A DNA stretch of 64,000 nt from positions 30,182,567-30,246,566 of the forward strand of contig NC_084669.1 of the NCBI RefSeq assembly GCF_028389875.1. The letters are read 5' to 3'. The notes beneath the pieces are model-generated. The model worked only from the letters and a program-made list of their open reading frames with translations. It was not told the DNA's origin and made no database searches. Numbering within the stretch: position 1 is the stretch's first letter; every line of letters begins with the position of its first letter. Of this stretch, positions 52,401-64,000 are shown in pieces. The translations under genes and the position numbers were made by a program. The DNA is from Rhea pennata (lineage: Eukaryota > Chordata > Aves > Rheiformes > Rheidae).

Positions 52401-53649
52401 TGCACAGCTATAGTTTCTAATGTGGCAGCAGGAGAGACAGGCTGACCATTATAAAACCAAAGATGAGCAAATCCTACCACTTACAATATTGCCTGTCAGC
52501 TGCAACCTGCAGAGAGTTTCAGTTACAAATGAACCATATTTACTGCAGTACGGATACAAAACAGTGCTGTCAAAATAATGCTACTGCTATGCCAAATACA
52601 GTATCTTACAAAAACTTAAAGATGCCAGAAGCATTGAAGAATCTATCCTTAAGTGAGAAAAAAATACTAGTAGTTACAGCTGAATGAAGCAGAAACTGTA
52701 GTGTCCCCGTAGAAGACCGAAACATTTTTGCTTTCTGCAACTCTGATAAAATGAGAGAAATTGAAAACATTCAGATGAAACCATGCTGAGTTGAATAAAA
52801 TTAACTGTTACACAGAGGAAGAAGCATTCTGCAGCAGGCACTCGCAAAGATGCAAGGCTGGATTTAGCCATTTGCCCCACTCTCGTTCTGCACTGCAGAG
52901 GCAGCACTGAGTTCACTCCTCACCCTGATTCTGACCCAAAATAATCACTGAACAAACTCTCATCCGCCAGAATCTAACTCCAGCTTCCAGCTGTAACCCA
53001 CAGCACAGAGAGGTTTTAAAAAAACATACAAACAGACATAAAACCCCACAACTACTGCATTTCTCCAGAGGGTGCAAGGGGTGCTGCAGCAGTGGCCACT
53101 TAACCACTGGCACAGGAGCTGTGCACGGAGCTCCTTGTGGCAGCAGTTTTCAGAGCAAAGGTATATTCGTGCTCCTAAAGCCCCAGATCACAACAACTGT
53201 GCTAGAATGGATTGCTGCTCCCTCTCCCTCTGGCAGTAAATTGTTTATTGGCCTCTTAGGTAAATGCAAATTAATTAGACTATGTTAGTTTAAATAATAT
53301 TAATTCTTGAGCAGGATTTACTCCAAAAGATAAGAGACTAAGCTCCCTAAAGTTCTTGAGTATCAAACAACATGAACACCAATGCAAATGCTCCAGGCAA
53401 AAGAACTCACAAATGTGACTAATTTATTTTTAAAAATAAGTTTAGAAATTTTACAGTGTACAGGGTCTGTGTAATATCAACCTGAGAATATTTCTGGTAT
53501 ACCTCCAAGTCAGAATGAGAGAAGTTTTTTAGGGAGATGTTAAGTTTTAATGGATCAACTTGTTTAGCTGGAGCTAAACAAGTAAAATGTAAGCTTTGAG
53601 GAACACAAGGCTTCAGTTCTGAAAGAGAAGCAGGAGATTTCAAGGCAAG

Positions 53650-53999
53650 TAGGGGGGATCTTAATGTGGATAAGTACCTGAAGGGAGGGTGTCAAGGGGA
53701 CAGGGACAAACTCTTTTCAGTTGTCCCATGTGACAGGACAAGAGGCAATGGGCAGAAATTGAAGCACAGGCAGTTCTGCCTGAGCGTGAGGGGGAATTTC
53801 TTCACTGTGAGAGTGATGGAGCACTGGGACAGGTTGCCCAGAGAGGTTGTGGAGTCTCCTTCTCTGGAGGTCTTCAAATCCTGCCTGGATGCAACCCTGT
53901 CTACCATGCTCTGCGTGACCCTACTGAGCAGGGGGGTTGGACTAGATGATCTCCAGAGGTCCCTTCCAACTTTACTGATTCTATGAGTCTGTGATTCTA
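53650..53999 (+). mobile_element. 5'-truncated CR1 LINE, 3' end
   Basis: The sequence follows the avian CR1 3' end from the C-terminal part of ORF2 into the terminal non-coding segment. Diagnostic words are AAGTACCTGAAGGGAGGGTG, GACAGGACAAGAGGCAATGG, GGACAGGTTGCCCAGAGAGG, GGTTGGACTAGATGATCTCC and the terminal ATTCTATGAGTCTGTGATTC repeat. The + strand remains open for 106 codons (53666-53986) with the ORF2-end motif [19 protein letters not shown], so it is only moderately decayed. Insertion is in sense orientation, about 1.7 kb after the C10orf53 homologue. It supports an avian or other sauropsid source. Confidence 0.93.
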
Positions 54000-55251
54000 A
54001 GTATGGGTTGAGAGCAACTGCTCTGATTTTGTTTTAGAGTAATATTGTGACCAAATTGTTGAAGATCAGAGACAAATGGAACACCTTTTTAATATGACAG
54101 GCTATGTCCATCCAGTAAGGTAGAATATTAGCGCCATCAGACATTTTGAACAAGGCTGGCTAAAAGGCATAAGAGATCTGAGATCCTGTTGCTGAGCTTT
54201 TGTTACAAAAGGGAAAAATACAAATTTGAAGTAGCCCATTCAGTTTGGTACCCTAAACATTACCTGCAATTAGTTGCCATGGCATTAACAGGCAGCTGGA
54301 TGTTTGAAGGCAATGTAGTAGCCACTTGGACAAAGACATTTAATATCTTTTTATACGTTAAATAACTACACTTCTCTGGAAGTATCCCCCATGTTTAAGT
54401 ATCTGCCCCACAGATAATCATGGCCATTTGAGAACGACTGAACTAGCCTGCAGATCCTCTCTACAGTGACTTTCACCCAAGCTATTGTGAAGAAGTTAAA
54501 TCAGGAGGAAGAAAGCAGTAGCAGCAAATTATTCCAGTAGTAGCTCCAGCTAAATTGCTGTGCAGCCTTTATGGTTTGACTAATTGTCTCATTAAGACAC
54601 ATTTCTGATCACTGAAATGGATCTCAAGTATTTTTAATCACTGAAAAAATTGTACCGTAAAGAGCCTCTCCCTCCTATCCTCAGCGCTATTTGCAATGGA
54701 AAGCGCACAAAGGGCCCTGTTGATTGGAGCCCCACTGCTGCACAGTTGGCTGTCAAATGGTACTAATGGCACAATAATACAATATAACTAGAATAGTTTG
54801 CCTTTTAGAGTAACAGTCTCTTATAACATGATTAAACTCTGTCATGCCTGTTTTGTCGTGTTTCGCAAATTGCTCTAAAAAAATCTGACAATTTTCCAGT
54901 AATTTCTTCAAAAGGGGAGGGGATAATAAAAAACATAGAATCAGGACCAAGAAAAAAAAATAACATTACTTGATACATTAAAAAAAAGATGAAAACAACC
55001 GTATCAAGCATGTGCAGCATACTGCGTGGCCCCCAGTCCGGTCCCCTTAGTGCAACCCCAGAACATGAGTTTGTCCCATCTAATTGCAGCCACTTTATTG
55101 AGCTACTTAATTTAGGAGACGGCTTGCCATAGGCTACTTCTATAACTGATTAAGAGAGGCATCTCTGCAGAGCAACTCACATCTCTACTCTCTACAGTGA
55201 CAGTAGGACCACTAGTCTTCTCATTTAGGCACTTATTGTATGGAATCAAGC

Positions 55252-55275
55252 AAAAAAAAAAAAAAAAAAAAAAAA
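55252..55275. repeat. Poly-A homopolymer (about 24 nt)
   Basis: A simple A run ending AAGAAGATG, with no recognised element upstream. Confidence 0.85.
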
Positions 55276-57539
55276 GAAGATGCTTCTCTTCATCTGAGGA
55301 GCAGGCTTAAAAAGGAACAAGGTGGCATTATTTGCCATACTACTGACATGATGTTTACACTATTTGCAAACAGGAAGATTTCGCTCTTGGCCATCACTCA
55401 CAGTGGCTGCACAAACTGTACATTGCAGCAAAACATTTCCCCTTGCAAGAGTTACAGATGTTTATCCCATATATTACGTTAAAAACAGCAGCCACTTAGT
55501 TTTCAAACAGCTTATTCTCAGAAGTCTAAGGCAGAAGTGGCACAGCTATTGCCAGGAGAGAGATATAATTTCACGGTGTTCAGTCTGATCAAAAACCTTG
55601 CAAAGACCTAGGAACTGTTTCATGGAGATGACATGATGCATAGGAAGGAATTCACTCCATACATATACTCAAGAAAAACAGAAAAGATCCTATTTATTCT
55701 CAACCATTTACTGCTTCTTTAAAAGTTAAGAGTATGATGGTAAATCACCAACATCCCATGGGTGCACTTACGATCATGTATTTGGAAAAATAAAACCGTA
55801 TATAGCTGATGTCAGTATGGTTCTTAAAAAGAGTTTAAAGTTTATTAGCAGGACAATGTTGAATTAATTTCCATTCTCTTCATTTTGCATGTTAGCCATT
55901 CAGCAAGGTAGTATTAAACACGGCCAAATGGCAGCACTAGGAATTTCTGTGTATCATTTTTACATATTGAGAGAGAATCTGTTACACATTTGCTTTGTGG
56001 TCTGGATGAAATCGCTTCTCTTTCCCCTTCATCTGAAATGGAGCTAACTGCTGTGAGTCACTGAGATCTTGTGTTCCCTCAAGTATTTTCCAATTCTCTG
56101 CTTAAAAAAGTGCTAAATAACTACTTGTATTGCATTCCACAAGTAGTGCAAGGGAATGTTTTATTCTAATACATGCATTCTTAAAACAAAAAAATTGTCT
56201 TTTTTTAAAACTGAAAAAAATATAATTCAGACATTTCCAATTTCGACAGTCCTCTCAACTGTCCAGATTGCTTTTGGTTATTTTAAGATATTTTTGTTTA
56301 AAATATTTAGAATGTTCCATATCAAAACCCATATGCATTGCAAGCAGAAAATAGCCTAAAATGCACACAAAATTCTTCTGTTGAGGCACATATTTACAAG
56401 AATCATTACTCAGTAGAGGTCATTCAAGGGAGAGGCAAGATGCATTACTACTTTAAGATTAATTTGAATTTACGTGCCAGAGATTTCAGTTTTGAACAAT
56501 TTTGTAAGGTAGCTTTAAGAAGAGACAAGACTGCTCTGCACCCACACACAGGCACTATTCATATATATGAATATTTACTTACATATACATGTTATGTGAA
56601 CATACCCAAGGCAGTGTCCAGCAAGGTCATATGAAATATAGTCACAGATTAGTGGCTTTGCATGGACTTTGGGATTAATTCTAAGGTATGGCCTATGCTA
56701 GAAAAATCTCAGCTTACTCTCCTTTGAGGTTTGTTAGACAGGTACTACAAAGTTAGCACATCCTACATAAACCAATTGAGCTGCACAATATTGTGCTCAC
56801 TACAAAAAACAGTTTTACTGCCAAGTCTAATAAGAGGCTTGAGGGCTTTGATATAGGCCTAAGAATAATCATACTTAGGGTAGCATGTCCTATTTTTCTT
56901 AAATGCTTGTGAATATCAGAACAGTGATGCTGAAGAGGAGAAATATCTGAGTTTTTGTTGACTGCCCCTGTGAAAACTATTTATGTGTAGTCATATACTG
57001 ATGTGCATACTCAGATATATCTTCCTGAAGCCTGTGGAGTATTGTTTAAGCAAGAGCTCCAGAATTTATATATTAAAAAATGTCTGTTTCATAATAAGCA
57101 GGGTACATCATGGCATAAATATTGCAGAGTACTTTAAATAAGCATAGTCACATATGACCAGATTGCTTTTAAATGAACACAGTATAATGGAAGTTAATTA
57201 TGTATTTGTGTAACTAGTTACCGTTCAGAATTTCTAAAAATTAAGTTGCTTTACCTCTTCATTGGTAACAACCTATTACCTATTCAGAAGAAGAGAGAAT
57301 CCCAAAGCCACACACAATTTCAGCTCTCAATCAACTCTAAAATGAGAAAGTTTTGTCAATAGTTTGAAATTCTGATAATCCAATAATTTTCCTCAACATA
57401 ATTTTCTGTATGCTGGCATAAAATAGAATTTAAGATGCAAAGTTGCAAAGTATTTGTGGGTTTTTATTTCTCTAGCAGCACAGGGGACAGAAGTAGTCTT
57501 ACAGTGTATTTTATGTATATGCATTTGTCAGATATATTG

Positions 57540-57563
57540 CCCCCCCCCCCCCAAAAAAAAAAA
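57540..57563. repeat. C13 followed by A11
   Basis: A run of 13 C directly followed by 11 A. It is a length-unstable junction and prone to sequencing error. Confidence 0.85.
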
Positions 57564-59162
57564 TGCACACACAGACTTCTTCAAAACTGATTGTTAGTGT
57601 CAGATACTAATATCCCAGGGGTAACATCTAACTTTACTGTATTCATAAGACTTTTCCAGACATGAAAAGCTCTTGTGTTTCAGGCCAGACAAACAAATAC
57701 TAAGCCTGATGCAATCTGATTTTGCTTGGGCCATGAAATTCACAGATGTAACTGTCCAGTATTCATCCTATACAACATTGCAAACACTGTTTAATTAAAA
57801 ATATGTTTGAGCAAACTGCGCTAGCACAAAGAACACTGATGAAGAAAGATTTTATCACATAAAATTCTTAAAGAGATTGGCTAAGTCTTGCTTTCAGATT
57901 ACTTAAGTAACTGCTTGAAACGTGTAATTAACATATAGTAATAAATATTTCATCTTTAACAAGCCTGTTGGGAGCAGTTTGTTAAACATTTATTTCTAGT
58001 CAGGGGGAATTATGTACTATCATTCTGTTATGTATTAGGCAGTTTTATTTCATCTCTTTGATAGCCACAGTAGTGAAGATGCTCATTTGAGAAAGTAGTA
58101 TACTCTGGAAACAAATGTGTTTTGCTAATTAAGTTTACCCTTGCAAAGTCCTGGTTACCATACAGTAAGAGTATGTATCTACTTGCCTGCCTGTCCTGTG
58201 GAACTGACTTGCTACAGATTGGGGAACTTCACCAAGAAGCTCAGCCATGTTACCCAGAGGGTCACGGCACAAGTAACCTCGCAGTCCTGGAGCCCGTCTT
58301 TGGCCATCCCCAAGACTCCACAAGTTGCGTATTTCCACACCGTGAATCAGAAGAAACATTGTCCGTGTGCCCATCACCTACCCACGCGACCGCACACGCA
58401 CCTCTCCTACGGGGGAGGGCGCACGAGCGTCTCACGAAACAGTTCATTGAAGGATCGCTCAGGGACCTGCAGGTGCTTCTCAGCTGAGGCTCTTCAAAAC
58501 TCACCAGCTTCTCTTCAGACACAGTCAGGAGAAAGCAGCCTTAAAATGGAGTGCTACAAAATAGGGGGCAGAGATTCATGCAGAAGCAGTAACTCGGCTG
58601 CACTGCACAGACACAGCTGCTCCTGCTGCTGCAGGAGACAGGCAGGCAGCATGGGCTGGCAGCAAGGCTGGCGCGGGCTGCGCTGCGCGCCTCGAGCAGC
58701 CCCACAGAGAGAGGGTTCTCGGCCTGTCCATCCAACAGGAGGCATTTAAAAATAAAGAGATATTGTAGAACTTTAAAGTCTGGATTCATGTAGTCTTACC
58801 AAGTTGCTAAAAGATGCCCAAATCCACACTGTAGTTTTTTCTATTGTTGTAATTATTTGAACTGTAAAATGTAATTTTATTGTAGAGAGCTTTTCTAGTC
58901 AATGTGTATTAGCATTCCCATGCAGAAGCCACCTAAATTGAACTGATAAAACAATAACAAGGATAGCAGTCATATTTTTTTTCCAAATTTATGTTTAGTA
59001 AACAACAAGGCTTGAAGATTATGCATATTGCCATGGCATAAGACCTTTTTACAGGAACACTGGAACACTTTCCCAGCTCTGTTTCCTCCTTCCCAGTTTG
59101 AAATTACTGCTTCCTGACAATAAAGTCCAATTTACCTTTTAGGAACTGTGACAGACTTACTG

Positions 59163-59190
59163 TTTTTTTTTTTTTTTTTTTTTTTTTTTT
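59163..59190. repeat. Poly-T homopolymer (28 nt)
   Basis: A simple T run with no recognised element beside it. Confidence 0.85.
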
Positions 59191-62100
59191 GTGCTGTAGA
59201 CATCCATTAAGGCAAACCAGCATCACCCCAGAGTGTCCATTGCAAGGCCAAATAAAAATTATAAGTGTTACATAAACAATTCATCAACATTTTATTCTGC
59301 CTTGTGTTAGTCAGCTGAGGAAACAAAAATGTAGGCAGCAGATGTCACATACACTGATCTGCAAATCACACAGCAGCACATTGAACTAAGGCAATCACTC
59401 CTTAAGTTGGTCCCAGGCATGTGGATCAGGCCAGCAGCCCAGGGCCACCGAGGGCTGCTCTCCTACACGTTCTCTCTGTGCAGGGACTCTACACAGGGTA
59501 GTGTCATAGGTGCACAGAGGAATTTGTGAGAGTAATAAAACACTATGTCCTTCAGCTGTCAGCTTTTGTTCCATTGCAAGGCCAATTACACTGTGGTCAT
59601 TTGAACTACTGCTCAGACGAACCCACCATACTGATAATGCTTAAAGTCCATCCAAAGAAAATAACCAGGAGCTGGGCTAGCGCTTCCTGGTCTTTCCCTG
59701 TGATAGTCTGAGTAGCACCTCCCTTCCAAAAGGGGAGAGAGCATAAAGCTGGTTGGGTACGACGCTGGCAGGAAGTTTTTTCCACACTCTTTTATGAGAA
59801 TGTCAGTGCATTTATGGGCAACTGAATAGGGGGTAAAGATTTCTGCAACAGAAATTATATTTCAGTATTTCACACAGCATTTTTAGCGATGACTACAGTT
59901 GTTTCCTTCTCTAAATAAATTATATCTCCATTTGCCATTAATGACTGCATCACTTAAATATCACAAAGGAACCGCCTGGTGCGCTTATTAATAATTGAAA
60001 ACTTTGGAGAAATCTGTGAAACATTTTCAATCAAAGCTAATAAATTTCAAACATCTGTTTCCTGTAAAATTTTTCTCTTGTTCTTTTATTCTTTTTTAGA
60101 CAATAGGTCAAATTTTAAATAATGGCATTAAGAAAAATTAATGCACAACCTGAAATAACTGTTAAGTAGTATTTAAAATCAGAAATAGCTTGAATAGTAA
60201 GAAAAAGCAAGAATTACAGAATGGGCAATATTCCTCCGTCTCCTCCTTGCAAATATGTTGAATTTCTATTTCAGTCTGTATGCAGTTTGCTAATATCTTA
60301 CACTGATGATTAAGAAAAAGTAAACATGTAATCTCTGTTCTTGGTCTGCGTAAGCCTCAAGAAAATCTTTCAATAATCATTGCTTCACCAGCAGAGTCCA
60401 TCAAGTCAAGACTCCTGTTGCTACACAATTAGACTTTACAGAACTGCTAAATGGCCAAAGCATACAAAAAATACCCAAGACTCTTTGATTGAAGTGAACA
60501 GAAACCTTGAATACTTCTGGCTTATCATTTAAAGTTCTACATTGTAATTATTCTCCTCAACAACCTTTACTATACAGGGACAGCGGCAAAACGATATAGG
60601 GCAAAATTAGCCTTATTGGCAGAGATCTTTTGATGTGGTATGGTCTTTTTCTTTTTTTTTTTTTTTTTTTCCCTGTGAACACAGAGAGGCTCTAAAAAAG
60701 GTAGCGATCACAGCTCCAAGTGGTGCAATCCTGCCTGCAGAACATGGAGAGCAGGAACAGCAACATCCAGTGCCTGCGCCTCCTGACAGGCCTTGCCCAA
60801 CAGGGAGCATCATTAGAGCCTGGCAGAGGCAGGTCATTCTTTGCCTTCATCTGTGGAAAGAGAATTGATTCAAACAAATTCACATTCCTGTCCTCGTCTA
60901 GTCTCAGACACTTATTTTTACCTCCTAAAACAAGCAGAGCGGTTCCACCACCAGAGACTTTCTCTACTGCTAGAGCAGATGCATGATTCCAACTGTAGCA
61001 AAGGCAGAGCAGAAAAGGTTCTCAAACACACCTCTGCGGCTACGGCATTTCATCAGCTAACTACTGGGAAACAAAAATAATCTTGTGACAATCGTTCAAG
61101 CAATTTGTCTGCCTTTGCAGACCTCCATCATGTGATACGTCACCCACAAATACAATGAAGCCAATTGATTCTTGCATCACCAACTCTATTCTTCCTTCCA
61201 AGTTACAAAGCTATGGTTTGAATTTCAGTGTAGACTATTTACAGAGGAGGCCTATATAGTATTTCAGTCCTTTTCAAACACTGTAAAAAGATTAAAAGAT
61301 TTTTATTTAGTATGCAAATGTATTTGTCAGTTAGTTCTAAAACATTTGCCCTCTGTGAGATCAGAGAAATACTCTCAACCTAGTTTAAAGATGCCATTAT
61401 AGAATTTGCATTCATTTTTGATAATGCACCTATTAAACATGCACCTATTTAAAAATTTTATTTATTTATTTATTTTTAATTCAAAGAGTCTTATTAAAGG
61501 AAAGCAGAAGAATTCTATAAATAAGTATAACCTGCGCATTTTGCAACTTATGATGTTTTAATGGCTTCTGAACATTCACCGTCTGTAGTGCAGACAACAG
61601 GAAAAGTAATTCAATAGAAACGTAAGTTGAGCCAACATGCTTAGAGAAATGAGTATCTTAGATACCTGACTCCAATATTTTGAAAAAAAGCCATTTGTTT
61701 GAAAGAAATATGTTCACTCAATTTCTTTAAAAAAATTAGGATAAAATAAAATATTCTAATATAACCCCACTTCCTTTATTACTCCTTCTAACTCAATGGT
61801 TTTGAAAAATCATCTTTTTCTAGATGATTTTTTCTAAATGCTTTTTCTCTTTGCTACTAAATTTAAATAAATCACTACTCAGCAAACAAACAGCAAGCAG
61901 AAAAATGAGCTGCCCTAGCATTCGTACGAATGGGATACTAATGCCAACACTCAAAGAAGATACTGTCCAAAAAAAAAAAAAATCAAGCCATAACAGAAAA
62001 TTTAGTTCTTATGTATTTTATTTATCACATTCTTTGACAGAATTTTTATGCAACTGCTATGCCACATTGTTATACACAATGAAAGTGGAAACCTGCCATT

Positions 62101-64000
62101 TACCACTTATATTTCTATTTCTTTTATTGTTGTTTTCTACCTCCACACATACTGTGAGGTAAGTGTGTTTATCATATTTCATGTAGCACTGACCTGCCTT
62201 ATGCAAGTGGAGAATACAATAAACGGTGCCAACAATATTTAGCTGCACACATTCTTGCCACATAAACATACATTCATAAAAGCATAAAAATACTTTGGGT
62301 GACAGTTAATGCCTACTAGCCTAATGTTTTGAGCTATGGAAATGGACAGGAAACAATCTGTGCTGCTGTCAGCTGCCGTACTTTCTAAGTTCATTAGGTT
62401 TCAAAAAACTGAATTAATTTCAATGTTTCAGTGAGAGAAAAAGCCCAAGGCAACCAGTCTAATTTAAAAGGATGCTCCTGAGGTTCACAAACATCAGGCT
62501 AAGTTTGGTTCTGGAGCCCATGGTAAGTACCTTGCCACATCAATTTTCTGTTCTAACAAAAAGACTTTTTACGATCATGCTGTCTCCAGGCCAAACGAAG
62601 CGACAGCATGAGACACGCACCCCTTTTGGTATCCCACTTATACTACTAGTGGATGATCATAGTTGAAAGGTTTTAACAAAGCTTTTCATTTTGATAAGAC
62701 AAGAAGCTTTTCAGTATCACCAGACTCTGAATCAGACAAACCGTCAAACCTTGCTGTATCACAGCCAAAATAGCAATAGCAACAGGAGGGCAAAGCTTAC
62801 TGCCAAGAACTTAGGAATGTCCCAAGAGAACACTCAGTACAGAGAACTGGGGACGGGGGTGAAAATCTCATCCTTGTTTTTTCCAGTCACTCACTATGGT
62901 GTACCAAAGCAGCAGCTCACCTCATCTATCGCAGCCCTCCAGACACCAGAGCAGAACAGAGCCCTTGTGCAGGGCATTACCATTTCTTACTTCGATACAG
63001 ACACAGCCATTCCTCTGCTTCCTGCTGCACCGCTTGTTCTGTTAAACGTGTCGTTCCTTCTGCCAGCCAGCAGAAAGGAAAACATCTCTTCCTACTAAAC
63101 AGTCTAGAGCACTGCAGAAACCTACAGTCACAAGGTTAACCAGATCCAAAAAAAACCCCAGACTTCTGACAACATTAGATCTTACACTAAGAAGGGAAAG
63201 GAAAGCTGTGCCTACCTGCCTTCTTGCACTGCAGACAGAGCGCTGTCAAAGTGCTCGGAGGCCACCCTACTACACTACCTCTGCAACAAAGCCAAGCAAC
63301 CACTACCTCCCTGAAGAGAAACAGCCCCCGCTGTTCCCAGTCACAGACCTTCAGTTCATGGACCTGCCACACAATGATTGTTTTACACAAAGGTAGTTCT
63401 TAGAAGCAGTACACTTCTATCTCCATATAGAAAAATATATGGCAATTGGTATCCTAATAGACAGGTAAAAACAAAGGAAAAATATGAATTGCTACATGTA
63501 CAAAAACACAGCATGAACCTTTGGTCAATCAGCAACTGCTCCCTGCCTACCTTCCTCTTAAAATAAAAAAGGGCAGTTAAACAAGGAATTGCCACTACAG
63601 AGTTAAATTAACATCAGCAGGGAGATTTGAGACAGAAATTAGCACTGGACAAAGAAGTGAGCCCACCACTTGCTAAGCAAATACAGAATTTCCATCAAGA
63701 GACAGCCTTTGTACAGGTGCTACCCGGTCAAAGAAAAGCAGCTGGAGAAGGGAAGTCTGGGGAAGGGAAGAAGAGTCCATCCAAAGAGATGATGTCCACA
63801 GGAGGACCTCACAGTTCTCTACATACCACACAGTACATCAAAGCAGGCAACCCATAGAATAAAAGCAGCTGGCATTGTCATCTTCTTCCTTTTGAAGTCA
63901 TTTGTCCAGCACTTTGCTGCTGGAGTCTCCTGCTGATTACTCACTGCTGTAAGCTGTGGTCTTCTGCAGACTTCTTCCTTCCTCAGCTGTCTATCCCCTA

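Larger units (their letters stand above)
54000..64000. other. 3' flank with no gene recognised
   Basis: I found no exon series, RNA gene or further clear CR1 copy. The region holds poly-A (55252-55275), C13/A11 (57540-57563), poly-T (59163-59190 and near 60653-60670), a (TTTA)n stretch (about 61456-61476) and a GC-richer patch (58120-58750). Mammals have OGDHL beyond C10orf53 in the opposite direction, but no OGDHL-like sequence was recognised. Confidence 0.55.

Noticed and set aside
53666-53986. 106-codon ORF as a host gene
   Set aside because: It is the C-terminal end of CR1 ORF2 within a 5'-truncated retrotransposon.
62691-63098. 135-codon ORF in the 3' flank
   Set aside because: Gln/Asn/Ser-rich composition without a recognisable motif, and no resemblance to OGDHL, the gene expected further downstream.

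Overview
This is a piece of vertebrate nuclear DNA, almost certainly from a bird. It has large GT-AG introns, CpG islands, a 5'-truncated CR1 LINE with a typical avian CR1 3' end (about 53650-53999) and a second CR1 scrap (42091-42168). No bacterial-style operons, CRISPR arrays or tRNA/rRNA genes were seen. The window holds the cholinergic gene locus plus one small neighbouring gene, all on the + strand.

Layout. 1-6400 is AT-rich flank with no gene I can support, apart from a small GC-rich patch near 3380-3630. A CpG island (about 6540-8600) carries the leader and the intronless coding sequence of SLC18A3, the vesicular acetylcholine transporter VAChT (7512-9101, 529 aa), followed by several poly(A) signals up to 9728. 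A second CpG island (about 10600-11900) is the likely site of alternative CHAT promoters and first exons. CHAT, choline acetyltransferase, is complete. Its start codon is at 14513 and its stop at 44830-44832. Fourteen coding exons join in frame to 1923 nt, giving 640 aa, the length I recall for rat ChAT. The catalytic His falls at residue 334. About 3.9 kb downstream, a third CpG island (about 48550-49000) starts a three-exon gene for a 93-aa UPF0728 protein, orthologous to human C10orf53 (48721-51962). From about 52400 to the end I see only the CR1 fragment, homopolymer runs and unassigned DNA.

How the genes work together. CHAT makes acetylcholine from choline and acetyl-CoA in the nerve terminal. 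SLC18A3 loads it into synaptic vesicles by proton exchange. In animals SLC18A3 lies inside the first (5' non-coding) intron of CHAT, so both share regulatory DNA. The layout here fits that: a strong donor-like AG|GTGAGC lies just upstream of SLC18A3 (7391/7392), and the first CHAT coding exon lies downstream of it. The neighbouring C10orf53 homologue has no established role in this pathway.

Nothing here looks like an undescribed system. The most unusual signal is a near-perfect 155-bp tandem duplication (29577-29885). It copies the 3' end of a CHAT intron, its splice acceptor and the first 20 nt of coding exon 7, so a decoy acceptor lies just upstream of the real one. Other points of interest are short uORFs before both cholinergic start codons, an in-frame stop that blocks an N-terminally extended ChAT, a strongly diverged GC-rich first exon in the C10orf53 homologue, and phased TAACGG repeats in its promoter.
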